DNA of 19,515 bases from Ruminococcaceae bacterium UBA6857 (GTDB lineage: Bacteria > Bacillota > Clostridia > Oscillospirales > Acutalibacteraceae): positions 1 to 19,515 of the forward strand of contig DKDD01000173.1 in the NCBI GenBank assembly GCA_002451715.1, read 5' to 3'. Of this stretch, positions 1 through 8,303 are shown one piece after another. The stretch's first letter is position 1; every line of letters begins with the position of its first letter. The notes beneath the pieces were generated by a model. That model was not told where the DNA came from. It searched no databases and was given only the letters and a program-made list of their open reading frames with translations. The position numbers and the translations under genes are program-made.

Positions 1-1019
1 TCGCGCCACATGTCGTAATGCGTGATATACGGGCAGCCGGTGTCCGTGCCGAGTCCGACGGGAATGTCGTTTTCAAGGCAGGCTTTTGCAAGCGCAACAA
101 TTCCGTCAAAAACAACTTTTCCGTTTTCCTGCTGTTCATATGTTGCGTGAGAAATGCTTCTGTCGAAAAGCGCATAGGGAAGCGCAGGAGAAATTGTTGA
201 AACCTGATATGCATTTTTCTCCTTGAAAAGGCGAATGATGTCATCGTTCGGCATTGCGCCATGTTCAATCGAATCAACGCCGTTTTGAAGCGCAACAAGA
301 ACGCCCTGCGGGCTTTCAACGTGGGCGGCAACGGTCATTCCGAGCGAATGAGCCTTGTCGCACGCGGCTTTAACAAGTTCGGGTTTCATTCTCAAAACGC
401 CGGGTTCGCCAACAACTTCCGCGTCCATAACGCCGCCGGTTATCATAAGCTTGATAAGGTCGGTTTTTTCTTTATAAATTTTTTCAACAAAAGCCGCGGC
501 CTCTTCAGGTGTTGTGGCTTCATAGGCGAGCGAGCCCGACATGTGTCCGCCGGGAACGGAAACCGCCATGTTTGAAGCAAGAACGCGCGGCGCAAGAATT
601 TTGCCTGCCGCGGCAAGGTCACGGATTTTTGTGTCGTAATTTCCGACGCCGCCGACGGTGCGGATCGTTGTGACGCCGCTGAGAAGTTCGGTTTTTGCCG
701 TGTTTTCGCAAAACTTCACGCCGATTTTGTTTGTCAGCGCGTTCATTGTAACAAGCTTGACAAGTTTCTTCGGGTCGGAGGGCTTTTTGCGCGGTTTTCC
801 CGTTGCGGGAAGGTGAACGTGCATGTTGATAAGTCCCGGCATAACATATTTTCCCTGAAGGTCATATGTGACATAGCCTTCCGGAGCTTTTTTGTTTGTG
901 ATTGCGGTAATTTTGTTTTTTTCAACGCAAACGGTCATTCCATTTTGCGGCGCCATGTCTTTTGTGCCGTCAAGAAGCGTGCAGTTTGTCAATGCATATT
1001 TTTGAGTGTTGAGAAACAT
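1..1019 (-). CDS. Metal-dependent amidohydrolase, C-terminus cut by window edge
   Basis: This minus-strand gene starts at an ATG at 1019 behind GAGGTG and stays open to the window edge, giving 339 codons; family members are usually near 400 residues, so roughly the last 60 are missing. The amidohydrolase metal site is readable: HVH at residues 67-69, a likely carboxylated Lys190 in a LIKLM segment, His233 (AAHVES), His253 (IEHG) and Asp326 (GTDTG). This is the imidazolonepropionase/Xaa-Pro dipeptidase-like branch, cytosolic enzymes that hydrolyse amide or cyclic amide bonds, often of N-acyl or dipeptide substrates. The substrate cannot be told from sequence. There is no signal peptide. It is divergent from the DUF3343-cysteine desulfurase unit and has its own promoter. 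The family call is firm; the reaction is not. Confidence 0.88.
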   Translation of the reverse strand, partial: MFLNTQKYALTNCTLLDGTKDMAPQNGMTVCVEKNKITAITNKKAPEGYVTYDLQGKYVMPGLINMHVHLPATGKPRKKPSDPKKLVKLVTMNALTNKIGVKFCENTAKTELLSGVTTIRTVGGVGNYDTKIRDLAAAGKILAPRVLASNMAVSVPGGHMSGSLAYEATTPEEAAAFVEKIYKEKTDLIKLMITGGVMDAEVVGEPGVLRMKPELVKAACDKAHSLGMTVAAHVESPQGVLVALQNGVDSIEHGAMPNDDIIRLFKEKNAYQVSTISPALPYALFDRSISHATYEQQENGKVVFDGIVALAKACLENDIPVGLGTDTGCPYITHYDMWR

Positions 1020-1053
1020 GTTTTCACCTCTTCAAAGTGTCATATTTTGTTTT

Positions 1054-1083
1054 ATTATATCATATCCTTGCCCCGCTTTTCAA
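1054..1083 (-). promoter_or_regulatory. Sigma-A-like promoter for the amidohydrolase
   Basis: Read on the minus strand, TTGAAA (1083-1078) is followed after 18 bp by a perfect TATAAT (1059-1054). It lies about 35 bp before the amidohydrolase start codon, leaving room for a short leader with the GAGGTG ribosome site. Confidence 0.65.
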
Positions 1084-1171
1084 CCGCTTCGGCAAAGAAA
1101 AAAGTCAAATGTCTCTTTTCGTCCTTTCACCCGAAAAAACAAAAAATCATATATTGTAATGACTAAGTAAA

Positions 1172-1229
1172 CGCCGATCAATCGAAAGCAGAAATGCGGC
1201 GGTACGTTTTCGCTCTTAACCGATCGGCG
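1172..1229 (+). promoter_or_regulatory. Structured leader before the DUF3343-cysteine desulfurase unit
   Basis: CGCCGATC (1172-1179) is perfectly complementary to GATCGGCG (1222-1229). Inside it, CGAAA (1183-1187) can pair with TTTCG (1208-1212), leaving a G-rich apical region. The element ends about 17 bases before the AAGGTG ribosome site of the next gene. No T-run follows, so it is not an intrinsic terminator. It could be a cis-regulatory RNA or a protein operator; I recognise no known riboswitch class. A TATATT/TTGTAAT stretch at 1150-1160 may be its -10 region, but no good -35 is visible. Confidence 0.4.
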
Positions 1230-1260
1230 GCTATCCAAGTAATTATTGAAGGTGAAAAAC

Positions 1261-1491
1261 ATGAACTATATATATATCAAATTTGCAAACCAAACCCAGG
1301 GCGAAAAGGCTCGCTTTGTTCTCAAGAAACGCGGAATCGGTTCGCGGCTTCGGCGAAACCCGAACCCGAACCACAAAGAGGGCTGCAACTTTGCCCTTTT
1401 TGTTACCGGCGACATTTTCAAAGCGTTTGAAATAATTTCCGAAAACCATATTCAAACAATGGGCATAGAAAGGTTCGGTGACGGAAGATGA
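1261..1491 (+). CDS. DUF3343 small protein (putative Se/S carrier-like)
   Basis: A 76-residue protein starting at the ATG at 1261, which has AAGGTG at a proper distance; an in-frame TTG 15 bases upstream would use up that site. The beta-alpha-beta-like pattern and the single conserved Cys42 in a GC pair, following a Pro-containing segment, match the DUF3343 family. That family is often found beside cysteine desulfurases and selenium genes and is described as a possible sulfur or selenium carrier. The stop overlaps the start of the downstream cysteine desulfurase in an ATGA arrangement, which implies coupled translation and supports a role as sulfur acceptor or partner. The basic stretch before the Cys (RLRRNPNPN) is typical of a substrate- or nucleic-acid-facing loop, but that is only a guess. 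Family call fairly sure; function inferred. Confidence 0.75.
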   Translation: MNYIYIKFANQTQGEKARFVLKKRGIGSRLRRNPNPNHKEGCNFALFVTGDIFKAFEIISENHIQTMGIERFGDGR

Positions 1492-2639
1492 TTTATCTTG
1501 ACAACGCGGCAACTTCTTTTCCGAAGCCGCCGTCTGTCGTCAACGCGGCGGCGTGCGCAATGCGGTTTTACGGCGCAAATCCCGGCAGAGGAGGACACGC
1601 ACTTTCCGTAAAGGCGGGTGAAGCGGTTTTTGAATGCCGCGAAAAACTTTCCGAAATGTTTTCGTGCGAAGTTGAGCGAACGGTTTTCACGCTCAACTGT
1701 ACCCATTCGCTCAACACCGCAATCAAAGGTGTGCTCAAAAAAGGCGACCATGTGATAATTTCCGCGCTCGAGCACAACTCTGTTTTGCGTCCGCTTGAAA
1801 CGCTTCGCGAAAAAGGCTTCATAACTTATGACGCGGCGGCGGTTGACCCGAAGAACGACGATAAAACGCTCAAAAATTTTGAACGTCTCATTCGGCCGAA
1901 CACAAGAATGATTCTTTGCACATATGCTTCGAACGTTTTCGGAACAGTGCTGCCCGTAAAAAGGCTTTCAGCCCTTTGCAAAAAACGAAAACTTCTTTTT
2001 GCGCTCGACTGCGCCCAAAGCGCCGGAATTTTTCCCGTGAACATGGAAAAAGACGGCGTCGACATTCTTTGCGCACCGGGACACAAAGGACTTTTCGGTC
2101 CGATGGGAACGGGCATTCTTCTTTTTTCAAAGAGAACAGAAATCGAAAGCCTTACTCAGGGCGGAACGGGCAGCCTTTCGCTTCAAAAATCGCAGCCGAA
2201 AATATATCCCGATTCGCTTGAAAGCGGAACGGTCAATCTTCCCGGAATCGCCGGACTTTCGGCAGGTCTTGATTTTATTAAAGCACAGGGCGGCGAAACG
2301 GCGATCCACGAAAGAGAAAACTATGTTATGAAAATTCTCAAAGAAGATTTACACTCGATAAAAAACGTAACGATTTATGATAATATGCACGGCGAAGTTT
2401 TTGCGCCGACGCTTTCGTTTGTTGTGAACAAAGTCCACAGCGAACGCACCGCGGAAGACCTTGACGAAAAGAACATTGCCGTTCGCGCAGGGTATCATTG
2501 TTCGTTTCTTGCACACAATTTTTGCAAAACAACGCGAAGCGGAACGGTTCGTGTCAGTCCCGGCTTTTTCACATCGAAAGAAGACGTTAAAAATTTTTCT
2601 TTCTGCCTGAATAGAATTGCAATGAACCGTAAAATATGA
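1488..2639 (+). CDS. Cysteine desulfurase family PLP enzyme (class V aminotransferase)
   Basis: A 383-residue protein of full family length. Class V aminotransferases of this group take sulfur from cysteine, giving alanine and an enzyme persulfide for Fe-S clusters, thiolated tRNA or other acceptors. Landmarks are the N-terminal YLDNAATS, His96 in EHNS, Asp174 and Gln177 in the ALDCAQSAG stretch, the Schiff-base Lys200 in APGHKGL and the catalytic Cys338 in RAGYHCS. The last places it with true desulfurases rather than inactive homologues. It resembles the family often annotated as 'cysteine desulfurase family protein' found next to DUF3343. Its start overlaps the DUF3343 stop by 4 bases, so the two are co-translated. 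No Fe-S scaffold (sufU/iscU) lies nearby, so the acceptor is unknown; the DUF3343 protein is the obvious candidate. Confidence 0.9.
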   Translation: MIYLDNAATSFPKPPSVVNAAACAMRFYGANPGRGGHALSVKAGEAVFECREKLSEMFSCEVERTVFTLNCTHSLNTAIKGVLKKGDHVIISALEHNSVLRPLETLREKGFITYDAAAVDPKNDDKTLKNFERLIRPNTRMILCTYASNVFGTVLPVKRLSALCKKRKLLFALDCAQSAGIFPVNMEKDGVDILCAPGHKGLFGPMGTGILLFSKRTEIESLTQGGTGSLSLQKSQPKIYPDSLESGTVNLPGIAGLSAGLDFIKAQGGETAIHERENYVMKILKEDLHSIKNVTIYDNMHGEVFAPTLSFVVNKVHSERTAEDLDEKNIAVRAGYHCSFLAHNFCKTTRSGTVRVSPGFFTSKEDVKNFSFCLNRIAMNRKI

Positions 2640-2787
2640 TACCATATTAAAAGAAACATGTTTTAAGTCTGTATTAAACAAAGACGGATAAACTGTAAAG
2701 ATACGATGTGACCGAAGTTATTCTTTTTTGAAAAGAATAGTGCTTTTTAAAATAAAACGGTCCTTTAAATTGTTGGTTGGTGAAAAT

Positions 2788-3654
2788 ATGAACGCATTTT
2801 TTGACGCGGTGAAGGAGAACGCCGTAAAACTTATATCTTCGCTTCGGTGGAATGATTTTCTTGACATTTTTGCCGTTGCGCTTCTTTTGTATTATTGCAT
2901 AAAACTTTTCAGACAGACCCGTGCGACCCACCTTGTCAAAGGCTTCATTTTCCTCGGCGTGGGCTATCTTATTGTTTCCGCGCTGAATATGTCAACAACA
3001 AGTTTTCTTTTCAGCCGGCTTTTTAATGATATCGTTATTGTTATCATTCTTCTTTTCCAGCCGGAGTTTCGCCATGCGATTGAAAGTTTCGGCCGCGGAG
3101 ATTTCAAAAAATTCACATTCTTTTCGCGCGGTTCTTCAATCGAACGCGAAGAAAAGCGCGCCGCGGTTTCCGCAATCGTCAAAGCCGCTTCAAACATGAG
3201 CGAAAGCAAAACCGGCGCACTCATTGTTTTTGAGGGAAAAAGTCCGCTTGGCGAAATTATTTCAACCGGCAGCGAAATCGACGCAAAAATTTCGGTACCT
3301 ATAATCGAAAATATTTTTTATCCGAAATCGCCGCTTCATGACGGCGCAATGATAATCCGCGATAACAGAATTTGCGCCGCAGGCTGCATTTTGCCGCTGA
3401 CACAGAACGCGCTCAGCCGCGAGCTTGGAACAAGACACCGCGCCGCGGTCGGAATGAGCGAAGCTTCGGACGCACTTGTTTTGGTTGTTTCGGAAGAAAC
3501 GGGAGACATTTCCGTTGCGTGTGCCGGAAGCCTCAGACGAAAGCTTACAAACGGCGAACTTCTTGAATTACTTTCCGATTTCCTGATCGGTGACGACGAC
3601 GAAAAGCCTTCGAAGAAAAAGAGCAAACGGAGGAAGAACGATGAAAAAGATTAA
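2788..3654 (+). CDS. cdaA: Diadenylate cyclase CdaA, membrane-anchored
   Basis: Makes cyclic di-AMP from two ATP; this second messenger controls potassium and osmolyte uptake and cell-wall balance. The 288-residue protein has three predicted membrane segments (about residues 25-42, 49-66 and 72-90), a short linker, then the DAC domain with both catalytic motifs, DGA at 185-187 (LHDGA) and RHR at 216-218. The C-terminus is a Lys/Arg-rich tail. I chose the ATG at 2788 (after GGTG) because it puts the first helix at the usual place; an in-frame TTG at 2728 would add 20 residues. The gene overlaps the YbbR-domain gene by 14 bases, the standard cdaA-cdaR order. No clear promoter is visible in the 148-base gap before it. 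Confidence 0.95.
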   Translation: MNAFFDAVKENAVKLISSLRWNDFLDIFAVALLLYYCIKLFRQTRATHLVKGFIFLGVGYLIVSALNMSTTSFLFSRLFNDIVIVIILLFQPEFRHAIESFGRGDFKKFTFFSRGSSIEREEKRAAVSAIVKAASNMSESKTGALIVFEGKSPLGEIISTGSEIDAKISVPIIENIFYPKSPLHDGAMIIRDNRICAAGCILPLTQNALSRELGTRHRAAVGMSEASDALVLVVSEETGDISVACAGSLRRKLTNGELLELLSDFLIGDDDEKPSKKKSKRRKNDEKD

Positions 3655-4951
3655 AACAGACTTTTTTGAAAAAGTTTTCTATAATAATAAATTTCTCTTT
3701 GTTCTTTCGCTTGTTCTTGCCGTTGCGCTTTGGGCGGCGGTCAAGATCAATTACAGCGGAAACACAAACAAAATCATTGCCGACGTCAAGGTTTCGATTG
3801 ATTCTTCCCTTGCGCAGGAAAACGATTATGTTCCCTTTGTTGAAGAGGGCGGACTCAACGTTGACGTTGAAGTCAGCGGAAAAAGCTATAACATAAGTTC
3901 GCTGACGAAAGACGATATTGTTGTTGAAGCTTCAAGCGGATATATCGACTCCGCCGGCTATAAAGTCTTGACGCTCACCGCGCGTTCAACCGAAACCGAC
4001 GTTGACATCGCCTCTGTTTCGCCGTCTTCAATCACCGTCTTTTTCGACCGCAAGGCGAATGATGCGTTCAATGTTGAAGCAAAAATAGAAAACTCCGACG
4101 TGCTTCAGAGTACCGACGAATACTTCATCGGAAAACCCGTGCCCTCGCTCAACACCGTTAATGTGACGGGCCCCGCTTCGGTTGTTGAAAGCCTTAAAAA
4201 GGTTGTTTTTGTTGCAAAAGTTGACGAAGGTCTTCTTCCGCTGACCCAGACCGTTGATGTTCCTGCCGAAATTTCGTTTGAAACAACAAGCAGACGCGGA
4301 AAAGAATTTTTGGTTTGCAGCGATGTCGGCGAAAAGTCGAACCCTGCAACAATAACGATTCCCGTTTCAAAACTCAAAACGGTTGAAACAGCGGTCAAGT
4401 TTGTCAACGAACCGAAGTATTACGACGAAAATCCGCCGAAAGTGTTCATTGATCCGCATGAAGTAAAAATTTCATATAACCCGACCGACGAAGAATACGA
4501 AAGTTACAATGTCGGAACGGTTGATTTCAGCAAGCTGCACAACGGAAGAAACGACCTTACTTTTGACGTGGACGAAAAATCCGCTGCCTTGCTTGTTGAC
4601 AAAACAATCAAGCAATTCACCGTAACGGTTGACCTCGGTTCGGTCAGCGAAACCACAATTGACGCGTCTTCGGCAAATGTTGTTTTTCTCAATCAATCAA
4701 AAGACCACAAGTATACCGCTTCTCTCAAAAATATGGGGCTTGACAGCGTGACGATCGTCGGCCCGAAAGCAAGCCTTGAAAAAATCACGGCGGACATGCT
4801 TCAAATTGAAATCAATGTTTCTTCGCTCGATACGTCGGTGACCGGTTATCAGCGCGTTAACGTTTCGAATATTTCGATAAGTTCGGAGGAAATTGACGAC
4901 TGCTGGGTATACGGAACCTATCGTGCACGCGTGCTTGTCAAACAAAAATGA
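3641..4951 (+). CDS. cdaR: YbbR-domain protein, CdaA regulator
   Basis: A 436-residue protein with one N-terminal membrane segment (about residues 17-36) and an outside part of about four YbbR-type beta domains (roughly 40-130, 131-235, 236-335 and 336-436). In Bacillus and Listeria such proteins bind CdaA through the membrane and modulate c-di-AMP synthesis. It starts at the ATG at 3641 behind a strong GGAGG, inside the end of cdaA, so the two are translationally coupled. The usual third gene, glmM, is not next; a TauE/SafE transporter follows after 30 bases. The domain count is judged by eye from repeating strand patterns. Confidence 0.9.
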   Translation: MKKIKTDFFEKVFYNNKFLFVLSLVLAVALWAAVKINYSGNTNKIIADVKVSIDSSLAQENDYVPFVEEGGLNVDVEVSGKSYNISSLTKDDIVVEASSGYIDSAGYKVLTLTARSTETDVDIASVSPSSITVFFDRKANDAFNVEAKIENSDVLQSTDEYFIGKPVPSLNTVNVTGPASVVESLKKVVFVAKVDEGLLPLTQTVDVPAEISFETTSRRGKEFLVCSDVGEKSNPATITIPVSKLKTVETAVKFVNEPKYYDENPPKVFIDPHEVKISYNPTDEEYESYNVGTVDFSKLHNGRNDLTFDVDEKSAALLVDKTIKQFTVTVDLGSVSETTIDASSANVVFLNQSKDHKYTASLKNMGLDSVTIVGPKASLEKITADMLQIEINVSSLDTSVTGYQRVNVSNISISSEEIDDCWVYGTYRARVLVKQK

Positions 4952-4981
4952 CGTATAAAAAATTGAAAGGTTTGATATGAT

Positions 4982-5761
4982 TTGCTTATAAAGATCATTG
5001 TTTGCTTTGTTGCCGGAATGGGTGCAGGGCTCGGAACCGGTTTTGCCGGGCTCAGCGCCGCGGCGGTAATCAGTCCTATGCTCATTTCGTTTCTTGACGT
5101 TCCGGCATATCAGGCGGTCGGAATTGCACTTGCAAGCGATGTTCTTGCAAGCGCCGTCAGCGCGTTTACCTATGGAAAGCATAAAAACCTTGACGTGAAA
5201 AACGGAACGGTCATGATGGCATTTGTTCTTCTTTTCACCGCTGTCGGTAGCTATGTTTCTTCGCTTGTTGAAGCGCATACGATGGGAACGATGTCAACGA
5301 TTATGACAATGCTTTTGGGCGTTCGCTTTATTGTTCGCCCTGTTATGACGACGAAAGAGGGAATGGAAACCGCGCTCACAAAAAAGCAACGCATTGTTCG
5401 TTCGATTCTCGGCGGCGCAATGATCGGTTTCATTTGCGGTTTTGTCGGCGCGGGCGGCGGAATGATGATGCTTCTTGTTCTCACAAGTATTCTCGGCTAT
5501 GAACTCAAAACCGCAGTCGGAACAAGCGTTTTTATAATGACGTTCACCGCTTTGACGGGTTCGGTCAGCCATTTTGCAATCGGCAAAAGCGTCGGAGACA
5601 TTGCAATTTTGATTCTTTGCATTGTTTTCACGTTTGTTTGGGCGCAGATTGCCGCAAAAATTGCAAACAAAGCGAGCGCAAAAACGCTCAACCGAATCAC
5701 CGGTGTGATTCTTATTGCAACCGGTGCGGCAACGATTGCTTTCAACTTTTTCGGAAAATAA
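4982..5761 (+). CDS. TauE/SafE family membrane transporter, TTG start
   Basis: A 259-residue integral membrane protein with about eight hydrophobic segments. The internal duplication of TauE/SafE proteins is visible: a Gly-rich GMGAGLGTGFAG at residues 12-23 with a following AVG..LASD segment, and a second copy GFVGAGGG (153-160) with TAVGTSVF. Members export or import small anions such as sulfite, sulfoacetate or organic acids; the substrate here is unknown. No ATG works: the ATG at 4977 is in another frame and hits TAA within five codons, and the reading frame has a TGA at 4973. TTG at 4982, with GAAAGG 11 bases upstream, is therefore the only sensible start. It lies 30 bases after cdaR and probably shares its transcript; a hairpin terminator follows. 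Confidence 0.88.
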   Translation: MLIKIIVCFVAGMGAGLGTGFAGLSAAAVISPMLISFLDVPAYQAVGIALASDVLASAVSAFTYGKHKNLDVKNGTVMMAFVLLFTAVGSYVSSLVEAHTMGTMSTIMTMLLGVRFIVRPVMTTKEGMETALTKKQRIVRSILGGAMIGFICGFVGAGGGMMMLLVLTSILGYELKTAVGTSVFIMTFTALTGSVSHFAIGKSVGDIAILILCIVFTFVWAQIAAKIANKASAKTLNRITGVILIATGAATIAFNFFGK

Positions 5762-5769
5762 AAATGTTT

Positions 5770-5803
5770 CGACCGATGTGTACCCGCATCGGTCGCTTTT
5801 TAT
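5770..5803 (+). terminator. Intrinsic terminator after TauE/SafE gene
   Basis: CGACCGATG (5770-5778) and CATCGGTCG (5787-5795) form a 9-bp stem with an 8-base loop, followed by CTTTTTATA. It sits 9 bases after the stop codon. Confidence 0.85.
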
Positions 5804-5839
5804 ATTGGGTAAGTATCTATTATCTATTATCTGACTTCA

Positions 5840-5871
5840 AAAAACGGCAGCCGCTAACGACTGCCGTTTTT
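5840..5871 (-). terminator. Intrinsic terminator of the DUF308-ftsH operon
   Basis: AAAACGGCAG (5841-5850) and CTGCCGTTTT (5861-5870) form a 10-bp stem with a 10-base loop; A and T runs flank both sides. It lies just after the ftsH stop on the minus strand and would also stop plus-strand transcripts that pass the first terminator. Confidence 0.85.
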
Positions 5872-5872
5872 C

Positions 5873-7690
5873 TTATTCTTCGCCGAGAATTTTCATAAAT
5901 TCTTCGCCCGTAATTGTTTCTTTTCTATAAAGATACATTGCAAGTTCATCAAGCTTTGCGCGGTTTTCCGTCAGGATTTGAACGGCTTTTGCGTGCTGCT
6001 TTTTAACAAGCTCAACAACAAGCGAATCAATTCGCGTCTGGGTTTCTGCGGAACAGGCAAGCGATGTGTCGCCGCCGAGATACTGATTTGTCACGGTTTC
6101 AAGTGCAACCATGTCAAAATCATTGCTCATTCCGTATCGCGTTATCATTGCACGCGCAAGCTTTGTTGCCTGCTCAATGTCGTTCGAAGCACCGGTTGTA
6201 ACGGTATTGCAGGCAATTTCTTCTGCCGCTCTTCCGCCAGTGAGGGTTGCAATCTTGTTTTCAATCTCTTTTTTGTTCATGAGATTGCGTTCGCCCTCTT
6301 CAACCTGCATTGTATAGCCGAGTGCGCCCGATGTTCTGGGTATAATCGTAATTTTTTGAACAGGTGCGGAGTTCGTTTGCTTTGCCGCAACAAGCGCGTG
6401 ACCGATTTCGTGATATGCAACAATACGCTTTTCTTCGTCGGTGAGAATCGCGTTCTTTTTCTGATATCCTGCAATAACAACCTCAATGCTTTCTTCAAGG
6501 TCTGCCTGGGTCGCTTCATTTCTGTTGTCGCGAACGGCGCGCAAAGCCGCTTCGTTGACGATATTTGCAAGCTGTGCGCCCGAAGCGCCGGAAGCCATTC
6601 TTGCAATGTGTTCAAAATCAACACCCGGAGCAAGTTTTATCTTTTTTGCATGAACTCTCAGTATCGCTTCGCGGCCTTTGAGGTCGGGAAGTTCAACGGG
6701 TACTCTTCTGTCGAATCGACCGGGTCTTGTCAGCGCGGGGTCAAGCGTTTCCGGTCTGTTTGTTGCGGCAAGAATAATTACGCCGTTGTTACCGGAAAAG
6801 CCGTCCATTTCGGTAAGAAGCTGATTGAGCGTCTGTTCGCGTTCGTCGTTTCCGCCGATTCTTCCGTCACGCTTTTGACCGATTGCGTCAATTTCGTCAA
6901 TGAAAACAATGCACGGAGCTTTTTCTTTTGCCTGGCTGAAAAGGTCGCGTACCTTTGACGCGCCCATTCCGACAAACATTTCAACAAATTCCGAACCGGA
7001 CATTGAGAAGAACGGAACGTTCGCTTCGCCGGCAACCGCCTTTGCAAGCATTGTTTTACCTGTACCCGGAGGGCCGACAAGCAAAACGCCTTTCGGCATT
7101 GACGCACCGATTGAGGTATACTTTGTCGGGTTATGAAGATAATCAACAATTTCGGTGAGGTTTTCTTTTGCCTCGTCTTCGCCGGCAACGTCGGAAAACT
7201 TTATGCCGTCTGACGATTTAACATAAACTTTTGCGTTGCTTTTTCCGAGATTAAACATCATTGAAGAGTTTCCGCCGGTCATTTTTTCGGTCATCTTTTT
7301 TGAAAGGAACTGGCCGAGGACAAAGAAGATCACAATCGGCAAAATCCATGTCAGAAGAAAACTGACAATCGGCGACATCTGCTCAACAATTTCTTTTGTA
7401 AACTGCGCGCCGGAATCATGAAGCCTTTGAGTAAGCCCCGGGTCATCCATTACACCTGTTTTATAAATCGTCTTCCCCTCTTTGTCGGTGAAAAGAATAC
7501 GGTTATCCTGAACCTCAACTTTTCCGATTTCGCCGTTTTCCGTCATTGTCATGAACGTTCCGTAATCAACCTCTTTAATCTGAAGCTGACGAAGCGTCGG
7601 GACAACGATAACGTTCAAAAGAATGATGATGAGAAGAACTATGCTGTAATAATAAATCAGTGGTTTTTTCGGCTTTTTTACTTCATTCAT
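5873..7690 (-). CDS. ftsH: ATP-dependent zinc metalloprotease FtsH
   Basis: Membrane-bound hexameric AAA+ protease that pulls damaged or regulatory proteins through its pore and degrades them. The 605-residue protein has two membrane segments (about 11-31 and 108-127) around a small outside domain, Walker A GPPGTGKT at 206-213, pore loop FVEMFVG at 235-241, Walker B VFIDEID at 262-268, the second region of homology with NRP and arginine finger GRFDRR near 311-329, and the zinc site HEIGH at 427-431 with third ligand Asp504. The zinc motif has Ile where FtsH usually has Ala (HEAGH); ligands and the catalytic Glu are intact, so it should be active. The start has AAAGGAG. It is 14 bases after the DUF308 gene and likely co-transcribed. 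Typical hpt or folK neighbours are absent, so it may be a second, stress-type copy. Confidence 0.96.
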   Translation of the reverse strand: MNEVKKPKKPLIYYYSIVLLIIILLNVIVVPTLRQLQIKEVDYGTFMTMTENGEIGKVEVQDNRILFTDKEGKTIYKTGVMDDPGLTQRLHDSGAQFTKEIVEQMSPIVSFLLTWILPIVIFFVLGQFLSKKMTEKMTGGNSSMMFNLGKSNAKVYVKSSDGIKFSDVAGEDEAKENLTEIVDYLHNPTKYTSIGASMPKGVLLVGPPGTGKTMLAKAVAGEANVPFFSMSGSEFVEMFVGMGASKVRDLFSQAKEKAPCIVFIDEIDAIGQKRDGRIGGNDEREQTLNQLLTEMDGFSGNNGVIILAATNRPETLDPALTRPGRFDRRVPVELPDLKGREAILRVHAKKIKLAPGVDFEHIARMASGASGAQLANIVNEAALRAVRDNRNEATQADLEESIEVVIAGYQKKNAILTDEEKRIVAYHEIGHALVAAKQTNSAPVQKITIIPRTSGALGYTMQVEEGERNLMNKKEIENKIATLTGGRAAEEIACNTVTTGASNDIEQATKLARAMITRYGMSNDFDMVALETVTNQYLGGDTSLACSAETQTRIDSLVVELVKKQHAKAVQILTENRAKLDELAMYLYRKETITGEEFMKILGEE

Positions 7691-7704
7691 AATATGTCAC
7701 TCCT

Positions 7705-8241
7705 TTATTTTTCTCTCTTTACGGTCAAAATTGCAACAACAATGTTTTGAATTCCGTCAACCAAAAGCGCCGCACCGCCGAAACGGGTGACAAGCATTGT
7801 TGCCGAAAGCGGTTTAATCAGTGCACAGACGCCGAGCGCAAGAGTAATTATTCCGCCGACAAGAAGAAGATACCACCTTATGATTCCGAATCGGTAAGCT
7901 TCAATCGCATTTTGAATACTTATCAGCGCGTCGATTATTACGAAGATTCCGATCATTACGGTGAGGTACTTTGCAACCTTATCCGGAAAAAGCAAAAGAA
8001 CCGAACCGAAAGCGCAGGTCAAAACACCCATTGCAAAATCAAACTGAAACGCAATTCTGTAAGGATCGTTCGAAAAATATCCGATAAGCTTTGACGCGCC
8101 GGAAAAAAGCATTACAACGCCGACAATCCGCGCAAGAACCGAAAGCGAGGTCTGCGGCCAAAAAAGGAACGCCGCACCGAGCAGAACAAACAGCGCGGAA
8201 GTTGTGATATAGCAGCGCTTTGCAAAACGAAGAAAGTTCAT
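7705..8241 (-). CDS. DUF308/HdeD-like six-helix membrane protein
   Basis: A 178-residue hydrophobic protein with about six membrane helices arranged as helix pairs with repeated Gly-rich patterns, as in DUF308/HdeD proteins. E. coli HdeD is linked to acid resistance; in Clostridia the function is unknown. The ATG at 8241 is preceded by a strong AAAGGAGG; an upstream in-frame extension lacks a ribosome site and would run into the promoter. The 14-base gap to ftsH points to one operon, which suggests a role near membrane-protein quality control, such as an FtsH partner or substrate. That is inference from position only. Confidence 0.8.
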   Translation of the reverse strand: MNFLRFAKRCYITTSALFVLLGAAFLFWPQTSLSVLARIVGVVMLFSGASKLIGYFSNDPYRIAFQFDFAMGVLTCAFGSVLLLFPDKVAKYLTVMIGIFVIIDALISIQNAIEAYRFGIIRWYLLLVGGIITLALGVCALIKPLSATMLVTRFGGAALLVDGIQNIVVAILTVKREK

Positions 8242-8271
8242 CTTTCTGCCTCCTTTAAGTTTTATTACGTT

Positions 8272-8277
8272 ATTATA
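8272..8277 (-). promoter_or_regulatory. -10 box for the DUF308-ftsH operon
   Basis: The minus strand reads TATAAT at 8277-8272, about 30 bases before the DUF308 start. No good -35 lies 16-18 bp upstream; the nearest TTGACC (8310-8305) is 27 bp away, inside the left arm of a long inverted repeat, so an activator or alternative spacing may be needed. Confidence 0.45.
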
Positions 8278-8303
8278 ATACCCGCTGAAAGCGAAAAAAA
8301 ATA

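Noticed and set aside
261..575. Plus-strand 104-codon frame at the left edge
   Set aside because: Antisense to the amidohydrolase whose metal-site motifs are all readable on the minus strand.
4697..5278. Minus-strand 193-codon frame over the cdaR-TauE junction
   Set aside because: Crosses two real genes on the other strand and has no family features.
5978..6958. A 326-codon open frame on the plus strand opposite ftsH
   Set aside because: Lies wholly antisense to a clear ftsH, has a Cys/Asn/Phe-rich meaningless composition and no ribosome site; it results from the codon bias of ftsH.
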